Source of the DNA: Pseudophaeobacter sp965641885
GTDB taxonomy: Bacteria; Pseudomonadota; Alphaproteobacteria; Rhodobacterales; Rhodobacteraceae
Length of the DNA stretch: 64,000 nucleotides
Direction of reading: 5' to 3'
Assembly (NCBI GenBank): GCA_965641885.1
Contig: CBFFKJ010000002.1
Coordinates: 85,106 to 149,105, forward strand
Below are positions 1-8,084 of this stretch, piece by piece (the stretch's first letter is position 1; each line of letters opens with the position of its first letter). The position numbers and the translations under genes are program-made. The notes under the pieces were generated by a model, which was given only the letters and a program-made list of their open reading frames with translations, ran no database searches and was not told the origin of the DNA.

Positions 1-363
1 GTATTGGCCATTGATGATTCCCGCACCATCCGGAATCTGCTCGCCGCCACCCTGGAAGAGGCTGGTTTTGAGTACGTAAGTGCCGTAGATGGCCGCGAAG
101 GCGTCGACATGTATGAAGATGTCGCCCCTGATGTTGTTATCACTGATATCAACATGCCGAACCTGGATGGGTTTGGAGTGATCGAAGAGCTGCGTGGGAC
201 CGATATCAATTCGAAAGTTCCAATTCTGGTTCTCACCACTGAAAGCGCTCCTGAAATGAAGGCCCGCGCTCGCACTGCAGGGGCCACTGGCTGGATCACC
301 AAACCGTTTGATGACGCCTCCCTGATTTTTGCGCTGAAACGCGTCACCGGGGCAGCTGCCTAA
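1..363 (+). CDS. cheY: CheY-like response regulator, 5' end cut by window edge
   Basis: A single receiver domain that passes phosphate from CheA to the flagellar motor or acts as a phosphate sink. The visible part begins inside the first beta strand (VLAIDDSRTIRN), so only a few N-terminal residues and the true start lie outside the window; the TTG at position 4 is internal. The acidic pair IDD, the phospho-acceptor in VITDINMP, the switch Thr in LVLTTES and the Lys in ITKPF are all present, so the domain looks active. It stops one base before cheA, which puts it in the same operon. A second CheY-like gene lies at the other end of the operon. Confidence 0.93.
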   Translation, partial: VLAIDDSRTIRNLLAATLEEAGFEYVSAVDGREGVDMYEDVAPDVVITDINMPNLDGFGVIEELRGTDINSKVPILVLTTESAPEMKARARTAGATGWITKPFDDASLIFALKRVTGAAA

Positions 364-364
364 G

Positions 365-2530
365 ATGTCCGGATCCATTCAGGATACCTTCTTTGAGGAG
401 TGCGAAGAACTCCTTGAAGCAACGGATGAGGGTCTGAGCGCCATCGAAGGAGGCGATCACGATCCAGAGGTAGTCAATGCGGTTTTCCGTGCGGTTCACT
501 CGATTAAGGGTGGCGCGGGCGCATTTGGCTTGAACGAGTTGGTGGCATTTGCCCACAGATTTGAGACAGTATTTGATGAGGTCCGTGCCAATCGCATGGA
601 GCTGACTGATCCACTGGTCCAGCTGCTGCTGCGCTCTTGCGATCACCTGTACAACTTGGTCGCGGTCGCCAGAGATGGCGGCGAAACCGATCAAGAGCAT
701 CATGATATGCTGATCGAAGCGCTGGATAAATATATTCCAGAAGAAGAAGAAGATCTGACATTCGAGCCTATGGGGCTTGGTGGTCCAATAGACATCGGTG
801 CGATCGACCTGCCCGGTGTTGCGACTGAAGAGACCTATCAGATCCACTTCCGGCCTCTGAAGGATATGTACAGCACTGGCAACGAGCCGATCTTCCTGTT
901 CCAGGCCCTTAAGGACATGGGAACGCTGGAGATCACGCTGGATGATTCTGAGCTGCCAGGCTTTGACACCATAGATCATGAAGAGGTTTATCTGAGCTGG
1001 AACCTCGTTCTGACCACCTCAGAACCCCGATCCTCTGTAGAAGCCGTATTCGAGTTTGTCGAAGGCCTCTGCGAGCTCTCTATCGATGGTGATGGGGATG
1101 CTGATGCTGATGCCGCGGCTCTTGCCGCTCTGGAGGCGGCCTTTGGGTCAGCTCCGGCAGAAGCCCCACCAGAAGCGGAGCCTACAGTTATGGTTGAAGA
1201 GACCCCCGCAGCCCCTTTTGAACAGCCGGCCCCCGCGCCAGCGCCCGAGGCAGTACCGGAAGTAGCCGGTAAACAGGCTTCGGCCCCAAAAGCCGAGACC
1301 GCGAAATCTGAACAGCGCGGGCCAAACCCCACGCTGCGCGTGGATCTTGAGCGGGTGGACCGGCTTATCAACGCTGTTGGGGAGTTGATCATCAACCACT
1401 CGATGTTGGCGCAGCAAATCGCCAACCTCGATGTCGCAGATGTCCGTGATGTTGAAACCGAACTGGAGGGCTTTAAGAATCTTGCCCGCGATATCCAGGA
1501 AGGTGTGATGTCAATTCGCGCACAACCCGTGAAGCCGCTGTTCCAGCGGATGGCACGTATTGTCCGCGAAGCCTCCAGCGCGACAGACAAGGTTTGTAAA
1601 CTGGTCACGGAAGGTGAAAACACCGAAGTCGACAAAACAGTGATTGAACGCCTTGCTGATCCATTGACGCATATCCTGCGCAATGCCGTCGACCATGGTG
1701 TTGAAAAGCCTGAAGATCGAATTTCTGCTGGCAAAGACAAAGTCGGTGAGATCCGCCTCTCGGCCTCGCACCGTTCTGGCTCTGTCTGTATCGAGGTCAG
1801 GGATGACGGGGCCGGCGTTAATCGCCCTCGCGTCAAACAAATTGCCATCGACAAAGGCCTGATCCCGGAGAACGCCGAACTCACAGACAGCGAGATCGAC
1901 AATCTCCTGTTCTTGCCCGGTTTTTCTACTGCCAAAGAGGTATCCAAACTCTCTGGCCGTGGGGTTGGCATGGATGTTGTGAAAAACGCCGTGGCGGGCC
2001 TTGGTGGACGGATTAATATCTCGTCAAACCCCGGCAAGGGTTCAACCTTTACCATCATTTTGCCACTGACCCTGGCGGTAATGGATGGCATGGTGGTTTC
2101 GGTCGCGGATCAGACAATGGTGGTTCCGATCACCTCAATTGTTGAGACGATGCGCGGCAATGACGACATGATCAATAACCTGGGGGCTGATGGCACGTTG
2201 CTGTCGATCCGTGGCAGCTTTGTCCCGATCTGTGACGTCGCCAGCGCACTTGGCCTTCGTAAGGAAGACAGCGATCAACCTCCTGGGGTCTATCTCCTGG
2301 TGGAGACGGAAACTGGCCAACGCAGTGCCCTGGCAGTGGATGACATTCACGACCAGCGCCAGGTCGTCATCAAAAGTCTGGACGGTGTTTGTGGAGAAAT
2401 TGCCGGCGTCGCCGCCGCAACGATCCTTGGAGACGGCAAAATCGCCATGATCCTTGACCCCGAAAGCATTCTTGCGGCTTCGCCAGCAGCCGCCTTTGAT
2501 ACCGAGCGGAGAATGAGCAATGCAAGCTGA
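365..2530 (+). CDS. cheA: Chemotaxis histidine kinase CheA
   Basis: Soluble histidine kinase that autophosphorylates under control of chemoreceptors and phosphorylates CheY and CheB. The N-terminal HPt domain carries His45 in AVHSIKGGAGAFGL. A P2-like response-regulator docking region lies near residues 155-240, followed by an Ala/Pro/Glu-rich linker (about 245-315), the dimerisation helices, and an HATPase domain with N box (RNAVDHG), G1 (DDGAG) and G2 (SGRGVGMDVV). The C-terminal 150 residues are a CheW-like domain. The length of 721 residues is normal for CheA. Its 3' end overlaps cheW by 11 bases, suggesting coupled translation. Confidence 0.97.
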   Translation: MSGSIQDTFFEECEELLEATDEGLSAIEGGDHDPEVVNAVFRAVHSIKGGAGAFGLNELVAFAHRFETVFDEVRANRMELTDPLVQLLLRSCDHLYNLVAVARDGGETDQEHHDMLIEALDKYIPEEEEDLTFEPMGLGGPIDIGAIDLPGVATEETYQIHFRPLKDMYSTGNEPIFLFQALKDMGTLEITLDDSELPGFDTIDHEEVYLSWNLVLTTSEPRSSVEAVFEFVEGLCELSIDGDGDADADAAALAALEAAFGSAPAEAPPEAEPTVMVEETPAAPFEQPAPAPAPEAVPEVAGKQASAPKAETAKSEQRGPNPTLRVDLERVDRLINAVGELIINHSMLAQQIANLDVADVRDVETELEGFKNLARDIQEGVMSIRAQPVKPLFQRMARIVREASSATDKVCKLVTEGENTEVDKTVIERLADPLTHILRNAVDHGVEKPEDRISAGKDKVGEIRLSASHRSGSVCIEVRDDGAGVNRPRVKQIAIDKGLIPENAELTDSEIDNLLFLPGFSTAKEVSKLSGRGVGMDVVKNAVAGLGGRINISSNPGKGSTFTIILPLTLAVMDGMVVSVADQTMVVPITSIVETMRGNDDMINNLGADGTLLSIRGSFVPICDVASALGLRKEDSDQPPGVYLLVETETGQRSALAVDDIHDQRQVVIKSLDGVCGEIAGVAAATILGDGKIAMILDPESILAASPAAAFDTERRMSNAS

Positions 2531-2999
2531 AACAAAAAACAATGACCAGGAAGTGAAGCACGCTCAGTTTAGCGAGTTCGTGAGTTTCACTGTCGCCGGT
2601 CAGGCCTTCTGTCTGAAAATCACTCAGATCCGGGAAATCCGGCGCTGGTCCCCCGTGACCATCCTGCCCCATGCGCCTTCGGACGTGTTGGGCGTGATGA
2701 ACCTGCGCGGAGCGGTGATCCCGATTTACGATCTGTCAGCCCGGTTTGGCCTGCAAACGACAGAAGCCAGCGAGCGCAATGTTGTCATCGTGGTCTCTTC
2801 TGCAGGAAAACCTGTTGGACTGTTGGCTGAATCCGTCTCTGAAATCATCTCGATCAACCCGGAAGAGATTCAAGAGACTCCGCCGGTCGATAGCCGCAAC
2901 ACCATGGAATATATCCAGGGTATCATTTCGCATGATGATACAATGGTGCGGATCATCAACCTGGATGCTGTGATCTCAGTTCCTGAGCAGGTGCTCTGA
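2520..2999 (+). CDS. cheW: Chemotaxis coupling protein CheW
   Basis: CheW adaptor that links chemoreceptors to CheA in the signalling array. The protein is 159 residues. After about 20 polar residues it shows a full CheW fold, with FVSFTVAGQAFCLKITQIREI at the start of the domain (about 20 onward), a central NLRGAVIPIYDLSARFG motif that is diagnostic for the family, and the closing VRIINLDAVI strand. The ATG lies within the end of cheA (11-base overlap) and the stop overlaps the cheR start by one base (TGATG), so the three genes are translationally linked. Confidence 0.96.
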   Translation: MQAETKNNDQEVKHAQFSEFVSFTVAGQAFCLKITQIREIRRWSPVTILPHAPSDVLGVMNLRGAVIPIYDLSARFGLQTTEASERNVVIVVSSAGKPVGLLAESVSEIISINPEEIQETPPVDSRNTMEYIQGIISHDDTMVRIINLDAVISVPEQVL

Positions 3000-3850
3000 T
3001 GATTGCTGCGGGTCCCATAGAATCCAATCCTGACGGGTTCACCCTGACGGACCAGGATTTTGAAGCGATCGCTGATTTTGCTTACAAGCATTTCGGCCTG
3101 TCGATGTCGAGCAGCAAGAAGCCTCTGGTTTCTGCCCGGCTGGCGCGCCAGCTTAGACAGCAAAATGTCGTGAACTTCAAAGAGTATCTGGGACGATTGA
3201 ATGGCCCAAACAGTGATCAGGAGCGCAACAATCTGCTGTCGCTTCTGACCACCAATGTCACGCATTTCTTTCGCGAGCCGCATCATTTTGAAACCCTGCG
3301 CACCGATGTTCTGCCGCAGCTGATCGAAAAGGCGCGCAACGGTGGCCGGGTTCGGATTTGGTCTGCTGGCTGCTCAAAAGGACCAGAGCCGTTCACAATG
3401 GCGATGATCATTCACAAAATGTGCCCGGACATTGGGCGCTTTGACTTCAAGATCCTGGGAACCGATATCGACCCGCAGGTAGTTCAATTTGCCAAAGCGG
3501 CAAAATATCCGCAGGAAGACATTGAGCAAATCCCGTCTGAGTACCGCAGCCTGGTACCCAAGATGGATGCCGACGGGCGCATGCCCGAAAACCTGAGATC
3601 TATGATCACTTTTGGGGTGCTGAATTTGATCGAGCCCTTCCCCTTCAAGGGAAAGTTCGACGCGATTTTCTGCCGCAACGTGGCCATCTATTTTGACACA
3701 CCAACCCAGCAAAAGGTCTGGCAAGCCTTTCAGCAAAACCTGAACCCCGGTGGATATCTCTTCATCGGTCACTCCGAACGCATGTCCGGGCCGGCCGAAG
3801 CAAAACTGAAGACATCCGGGATCACGACTTACATCAACACTCCCGCCTGA
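2999..3850 (+). CDS. cheR: Chemotaxis methyltransferase CheR
   Basis: SAM-dependent methyltransferase that methylates glutamates on chemoreceptors for adaptation. The 283 residues hold an N-terminal all-helical region (LLTTNVTHFFREPHHF is typical) and a Rossmann-type SAM-binding domain starting at RVRIWSAGC. The usual SAGCSTGEEPYS motif reads SAGCSKGPEPFT here, so the glycine/acidic loop carries two substitutions; the later FCRNVAIYF and GGYLFIGHSE motifs are canonical. The start codon shares one base with the cheW stop. No cheB or cheD is visible downstream; they may lie upstream of the window. Confidence 0.95.
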   Translation: MIAAGPIESNPDGFTLTDQDFEAIADFAYKHFGLSMSSSKKPLVSARLARQLRQQNVVNFKEYLGRLNGPNSDQERNNLLSLLTTNVTHFFREPHHFETLRTDVLPQLIEKARNGGRVRIWSAGCSKGPEPFTMAMIIHKMCPDIGRFDFKILGTDIDPQVVQFAKAAKYPQEDIEQIPSEYRSLVPKMDADGRMPENLRSMITFGVLNLIEPFPFKGKFDAIFCRNVAIYFDTPTQQKVWQAFQQNLNPGGYLFIGHSERMSGPAEAKLKTSGITTYINTPA

Positions 3851-3899
3851 GGCGACGCTCCATAAAGGAGCTGGAAAAGAGCAACACGAGGAAAAATTC

Positions 3900-4286
3900 A
3901 TGAGCTTAAAAGACTCTCTACGCGTAATGGTCGTCGATGATATGTCCACTAGCCGCGGTATCATTACCCAGTGTCTGGACGAGCTTGGCATCAAGAACTA
4001 CATGGTCGAGAACAACGGACAGTCTGCTTTTCAAAAGCTGACCACGACTCCAGTACACTTGGTGCTGTCGGACTATAACATGCCAGGCATGGATGGTCTG
4101 GGCCTGCTGCAGGCGGTACGGGGGAATCAAGCGACCCAACGTCTCGGCTTTATTCTGGTGACCGGCAAACCAACGCCAGAAATCATCGAGGTGGGCAAAA
4201 AGCTCGGATTGAACAATATCATCCGTAAGCCCTTCACAGTTGCGACCATGAAACAGGCGATCGAACAGGTCGTCGGGCGGCTGTAG
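3900..4286 (+). CDS. cheY: CheY-like response regulator (second copy)
   Basis: Stand-alone receiver domain of 128 residues. Acidic pair in MVVDDMS, phospho-acceptor Asp in VLSDYNMPGMDG, switch Thr in ILVTGKP and conserved Lys in IIRKPF are all there. It starts 50 bases after cheR, preceded by a GAGGAAAAATTC ribosome site, and its stop lies two bases before the next gene. The sequence differs clearly from the CheY at the start of the window; two CheY proteins per operon is common in alphaproteobacteria, where one often serves as a phosphate sink. Which one binds the motor cannot be told from sequence alone. Confidence 0.93.
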   Translation: MSLKDSLRVMVVDDMSTSRGIITQCLDELGIKNYMVENNGQSAFQKLTTTPVHLVLSDYNMPGMDGLGLLQAVRGNQATQRLGFILVTGKPTPEIIEVGKKLGLNNIIRKPFTVATMKQAIEQVVGRL

Positions 4287-4288
4287 AA

Positions 4289-4612
4289 ATGGCAGAGCAG
4301 TTCAATACGATTTCCGGCCTTAGCGCTATTTCCGCGCGTGAAATGCGTCAGCTTTACTCTAAGGTCCAAACACTCGAAGACGTGGTCCACGACATCTTTG
4401 ACCGTGGCACCAAACCAAACCGGCAGGAGAACCAGCAGCTACAGGACTTCGATCTTGTCATGCAGACTCTTGCGGGGATGGCCGACTTCTATGAAAAAAT
4501 AGAAGGGCAGGTCCTGGACTCAGGTAAAGCTGATGTTCATGCCGCGACCGAGTCGGTGACGCTGCAGAAACTGCGTGAACGGCTGCGTGAAATAGGAAGT
4601 TTCGTGACTTAG
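4289..4612 (+). CDS. Small unknown protein at the end of the che operon
   Basis: 107-residue soluble, mostly helical protein with no signal peptide or membrane segment. It follows cheY by two bases and is the last gene before a strong terminator, so it almost certainly belongs to the che operon. The central stretch LQDFDLVMQTLAGMADF looks amphipathic and helical and faintly recalls the glutamine-rich helices of CheZ-like phosphatases, but I cannot place it in a family. A CheY phosphatase or array component would fit the context; this is inference only. It is short for a canonical CheZ (about 200 residues). Confidence 0.75.
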   Translation: MAEQFNTISGLSAISAREMRQLYSKVQTLEDVVHDIFDRGTKPNRQENQQLQDFDLVMQTLAGMADFYEKIEGQVLDSGKADVHAATESVTLQKLRERLREIGSFVT

Positions 4613-4653
4613 CAAAGCGTCCACGACGCTGATCTAATCCGCACCTTTTAGCC

Positions 4654-4688
4654 AAAGCCGCCTGAGCCCTGCGCCCAGGCGGCTTTTT
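4654..4688 (+). terminator. Rho-independent terminator of the che operon
   Basis: An 11-bp perfect stem (AAAGCCGCCTG at 4654-4664 pairs with CAGGCGGCTTT at 4676-4686), an 11-nt loop and a T run. It lies 42 bases after the last che gene and before the caspase gene, separating the two transcription units. Confidence 0.9.
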
Positions 4689-4757
4689 CGCTTTCTTTGC
4701 TGTGCCAGAACGCTAGATTACCAAGGAGCGTCACAAAATCTTATAATTGGTATTGGT

Positions 4758-6257
4758 ATGGCTGGGTTTTTCAAAGTACTGGCAGCAGCGGTCTGTCTAT
4801 TCCTCCCCCAAATCGCCGAGGCGGCGCGGGACCGGATCGCTCTGGTCATCGGCATGGCAGACTATAAGTTCCTGCCGCCGCTGCAAAATACCCACAACGA
4901 TGCCAGTGGCATGGCGCAGACCCTCACGGGGATCGGCTTTGACGTCACCCTGTCTCTGGATGCCACTGCTGCGCAAATGACAGAACTGCTGGATGACTTT
5001 GCCTTTCGTTCAGAAGTGGCAGATCTGGCGCTGGTCTATTTTGCCGGTCATGGCATCGAGGTGCAGGGGGAGAATTTCCTCATCCCGATTGATGCCAATG
5101 TCTCCAGCAACCGCGATGTTCAGCGTCAGTCCGCATCGCTGAAACAGCTGCTGGCGGCGGTGGATCGCGCCCGCAAGATGCGTATCGTCATTCTTGACAG
5201 TTGCCGCGACAATCCCCTTGGCGATGCGATCACTTTGGAAACCTCCGCGGCGGCACAAGCCTCTTCAGAAGAGACCCGGGGCGGTGGCGGCGGCATGGCC
5301 GCAGCCGATCCCGATCGCGGAACCCTGGTTGCCTTTGCGGCCCGCGACGGCCAGGTCGCACTGGATGGCACCGGACAAAACAGCCCCTATGCCCAGGCCC
5401 TGATGCAGAAAATGGTACAGCCGAGCCTGGAAATCAGCCTGATGTTCCGCCAGGTCCGCGATCTGGTTTTGCAAAAAACCGGCAACCTGCAAGAGCCTCA
5501 TACCTACGGCTCTCTCACTGGCGTTCCCTTTTACTTTTCCGGAGCAAACGACGCAGGCGATGCTGTGCTGCCGGCAGGCACCTCAGAGGCCTGGTCTGCG
5601 CTGCGGCCAGACCAAGAGGCGCAACTGCTGGCACTGGCGGACCTTGGCGACACCCGTTCGATGCTGGGTCTTGCCTATATGCGGCTGAACCCCGATGCCG
5701 GACGATTTGACCCGGTGGCGGCGGTTGCCTTTTTGCAGCGTGCTGCCGATGCCGGCGCCCCGGAGGCACAGTTCGAGCTGGCCAAACTCTATGAACGCGG
5801 CACCGGAATTGCGGCGGATCCACAAAAGGCGCTGCAGCTCTATCAGGCGGCGGCGCGGCAGAATTTTGCAGATGCCATCAATGATCTCGGGTTTTTGCAC
5901 CATCAGGGCAGCCTTGGCCTGCCAGCGAACCCGCAAAAGGCCTACGGCTTCTTCCAGCGCGCCGCCGAGCTGCGCCATCCGCAGGCGCAATTCAACTTTG
6001 CTGCGCTGATTGACGATGGTCTGGTGCCAGGACAAGGCCCCGAGGACGCGGCGGGCTTTCTCTATGCCGCGCTCCGCTCTGGCAGCGCGGATGTTTTAAA
6101 CCTTTTGAGCGAGCGCCCCACGATGTTTACCCTGCAAACCCGCAGAGCGTTGCAAAACAAGCTGCGCGACAACAAGTTTTATCAGGGCTCGATTGATGGC
6201 GATTTCGGGCCAGGCACCCAGCGCGGTATTCGCCGTGCCTATGGGCTTGAGGGGTAA
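4758..6257 (+). CDS. Secreted caspase-like (C14) protein with Sel1 repeats and C-terminal peptidoglycan-binding-like segment
   Basis: 499 residues. A signal peptide (about 1-22, ending AEAA) is followed by a caspase-type domain (about 25-260) with the catalytic dyad in place: His98 in YFAGHG and Cys149 in ILDSCRDNP. Residues about 285-445 hold Sel1-type tetratrico repeats (for example AQFELAKLYERGTG and PQAQFNFAALID). The last 45 residues (TRRALQNKLRDNKFYQGSID through GPGTQRGIRRAYG) resemble a PG_binding_1 domain. It is thus probably a periplasmic cysteine peptidase with scaffold repeats tied to the cell wall. It stands alone between the che terminator and a convergent M15 peptidase gene. A second caspase-like gene sits on the far side of the T6SS locus. 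The substrate is unknown. Confidence 0.88.
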   Translation: MAGFFKVLAAAVCLFLPQIAEAARDRIALVIGMADYKFLPPLQNTHNDASGMAQTLTGIGFDVTLSLDATAAQMTELLDDFAFRSEVADLALVYFAGHGIEVQGENFLIPIDANVSSNRDVQRQSASLKQLLAAVDRARKMRIVILDSCRDNPLGDAITLETSAAAQASSEETRGGGGGMAAADPDRGTLVAFAARDGQVALDGTGQNSPYAQALMQKMVQPSLEISLMFRQVRDLVLQKTGNLQEPHTYGSLTGVPFYFSGANDAGDAVLPAGTSEAWSALRPDQEAQLLALADLGDTRSMLGLAYMRLNPDAGRFDPVAAVAFLQRAADAGAPEAQFELAKLYERGTGIAADPQKALQLYQAAARQNFADAINDLGFLHHQGSLGLPANPQKAYGFFQRAAELRHPQAQFNFAALIDDGLVPGQGPEDAAGFLYAALRSGSADVLNLLSERPTMFTLQTRRALQNKLRDNKFYQGSIDGDFGPGTQRGIRRAYGLEG

Positions 6258-6307
6258 CAGCGACCGGCGGCAGCCCCCTGTTAGACACCTGTTAGGCGGC
6301 CTGCAGA

Positions 6308-7147
6308 TCAGAGCAGACCTTCAGAGACCCAGGCGTCCAGCTGGCGGCGGCTGATTTCAAAATGCATGCTGTCCTCACGACGAAACCCGGCGCCCCAGAC
6401 CCAGCCTTCGGCAAAGAAGAAATCCGCCATAATGGTCAGGCCCAGCTGCGTTTTGCCATCGGTGAAGTTGTCCAGCTGACCATCAATATTGAGATCAACA
6501 GCCAAGCCATAACTATGGGTGGACAGGGAATTGACCGTGCCTCTGATCCGACGCACGCAGAGGGCGCCAGCCGTGTTGATGCGATTATACAGATCCGGGT
6601 CGGCCTCGCGTATGTTCTCAAACACGACCTTCAGGCTTTCGATTGCCGGACGCAGCATGCTAACGCGGATTGGCCCGACCTGCTCTGTCACCAGTTTGTC
6701 CTTGAGATTGGGGTTGGTCATTGATTGACAGGTGTCATTCAGATCTTCACGCGGCCGACCCAGCCTCTCGGTCAGGTATTTGCCGCCTGTTACGCGCAGC
6801 CCCCGATTGACATTGACCCGATCCGCAATCAGCACAACCTGCGCATAGTCAAGATCCGCGCCTTCGGTCTGATCCCAGATCTCACGCTCCGCCTCTGCAG
6901 ACGAGGCCTCCGGGGCCATCTGCCCTCCGGAGGACAGCGGCAAACGCGTCACCTCGGTTTGCAAATCCGACAGGCGCAGCTGCAAATCCTCGATCTGCTG
7001 GCGCAGCATCTCAATCTCGATCCGGGCCGTGGAATCAACCGCCGCACCCTGAAAATCGTCGTCAGAGAGCATCCATTTCAGGCCAATCCAGACCGCGGGC
7101 GCCAAAAGAAGCCCGAAACACAGTATAATCGCCGGTAAAACCCGCAT
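6308..7147 (-). CDS. Membrane-anchored M15-family D-Ala-D-Ala carboxypeptidase-like protein
   Basis: Zinc peptidase predicted to cut peptidoglycan stem peptides. The 279 residues begin with a membrane anchor or signal segment (about 4-24), then a short coiled coil (about 40-66, EIEMLRQQIEDLQLRLSDLQ), then the catalytic domain. The zinc and catalytic residues are readable: His211 and Asp218 in STHSYGLAVDLN, and His262 with Glu264 in SMHFEIS, the M15B/C pattern. A wall-cutting enzyme beside a T6SS could help large envelope machines cross the cell wall, but housekeeping murein turnover is equally possible. It converges with the caspase gene and is divergent from the OmpA-like gene. Confidence 0.85.
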   Translation of the reverse strand: MRVLPAIILCFGLLLAPAVWIGLKWMLSDDDFQGAAVDSTARIEIEMLRQQIEDLQLRLSDLQTEVTRLPLSSGGQMAPEASSAEAEREIWDQTEGADLDYAQVVLIADRVNVNRGLRVTGGKYLTERLGRPREDLNDTCQSMTNPNLKDKLVTEQVGPIRVSMLRPAIESLKVVFENIREADPDLYNRINTAGALCVRRIRGTVNSLSTHSYGLAVDLNIDGQLDNFTDGKTQLGLTIMADFFFAEGWVWGAGFRREDSMHFEISRRQLDAWVSEGLL

Positions 7148-7322
7148 AACGCCCTCAAATCTATACAGGCCTATTCAAAGCAGAGAAGACGGGCGAGTAA
7201 AGCCTTTTGTCCAGTTTTGCTGCCGCAATCGGCACCCTGTTTCCACAGATCCAGCCCATTGGCAGAACCGTTCATGTGGTATAGAGTTTTCACAGGTCAA
7301 TTTTCAGTTTAGGGGACAAATA

Positions 7323-7907
7323 ATGGTCCGCGTCAAATTTATCGCCGCGTTTGTGTTTTCTGCAGCTCTTATTCCTGCCTCTCTGACTTATGCTCAGGAG
7401 AGCACACAGGAATTGACAGTCGAAGAAATCACCAAAGCATTTCAAAAACAAAAAACACGCGGCTTGGTCATCGTACCCAGCGGCGTTGCTGCCGCAGCAC
7501 CGCAGGCTTCCGATAGTCAGGAAGTCGCGACGGTAGCTGCTGCCACCGAGGAATACACCCCGGTAGAGCGGCAGGCACAGATCAACGTGCAAATCTCGTT
7601 TGACTTTGACAGCGCCGCGCTGCGCACCGATCAACAGCCAAAGCTGGCGAATATGTGTGCCTCGATGCAGGTGATGCAAGGCACGGTATTTCAGATCATC
7701 GGCCATACCGACAGCTCTGGGTCAGCCCCGTATAATGAGCGGCTCTCGCTGTTGCGCGCCCAAGAAGTGCGGCGTCACCTGATCAGCACCTGCGGTGTTG
7801 AAGAAGGCATGCTCAAGGCCATCGGAATGGGTGAAACGGCGCCATACAATTCAAATGACCCACGCGCCGATGAAAACCGCCGGGTAGAATTCCAGGCCCT
7901 GGGCTGA
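7323..7907 (+). CDS. OmpA-family periplasmic/outer-membrane protein
   Basis: 194 residues with a clear signal peptide (about 1-24, ending TYA before QES) and a C-terminal OmpA-like peptidoglycan-binding domain. The domain starts near residue 85 (INVQISFDFDSAAL) and has the typical IIGHTDSSGSAPYNERLSLLRA and ENRRVEF motifs. There is no beta-barrel region, so it is a periplasmic murein-binding protein rather than a porin. The start is supported by AGGGG seven bases upstream. It precedes the kinase gene by 177 bases, so it may be transcribed separately. Confidence 0.9.
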   Translation: MVRVKFIAAFVFSAALIPASLTYAQESTQELTVEEITKAFQKQKTRGLVIVPSGVAAAAPQASDSQEVATVAAATEEYTPVERQAQINVQISFDFDSAALRTDQQPKLANMCASMQVMQGTVFQIIGHTDSSGSAPYNERLSLLRAQEVRRHLISTCGVEEGMLKAIGMGETAPYNSNDPRADENRRVEFQALG

Positions 7908-8084
7908 ACCGGTGCCCTTGAACACGGCCGATCATTGGCCCCAGCGTCAGGGCTGGCACGATCAGACGCGGTCCTATCGGGATTGCTGTCAGGGCCATAG
8001 CTATAGTGCCGCTTTGGCGGCCAAAATGGCCTTTGGCCGGGTTTTACAATTACACATACTGCACTTTCTCAAGGGTCCGGCGCG

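Noticed and set aside
988..2091. Long open frame on the minus strand inside cheA
   Set aside because: Arg/Ser-rich translation with no domain; the plus strand encodes an intact CheA with all motifs, so this is a codon-usage shadow.
2999..3850. CheR as a non-functional methyltransferase because of its altered SAGCSKGPEPF motif
   Set aside because: The remaining SAM-binding and substrate motifs are intact, and the family tolerates changes here; not enough to call loss of function.
8008..8021. Small hairpin GCCGC/GCGGC upstream of the kinase gene
   Set aside because: A 5-bp stem is expected by chance at this GC content.
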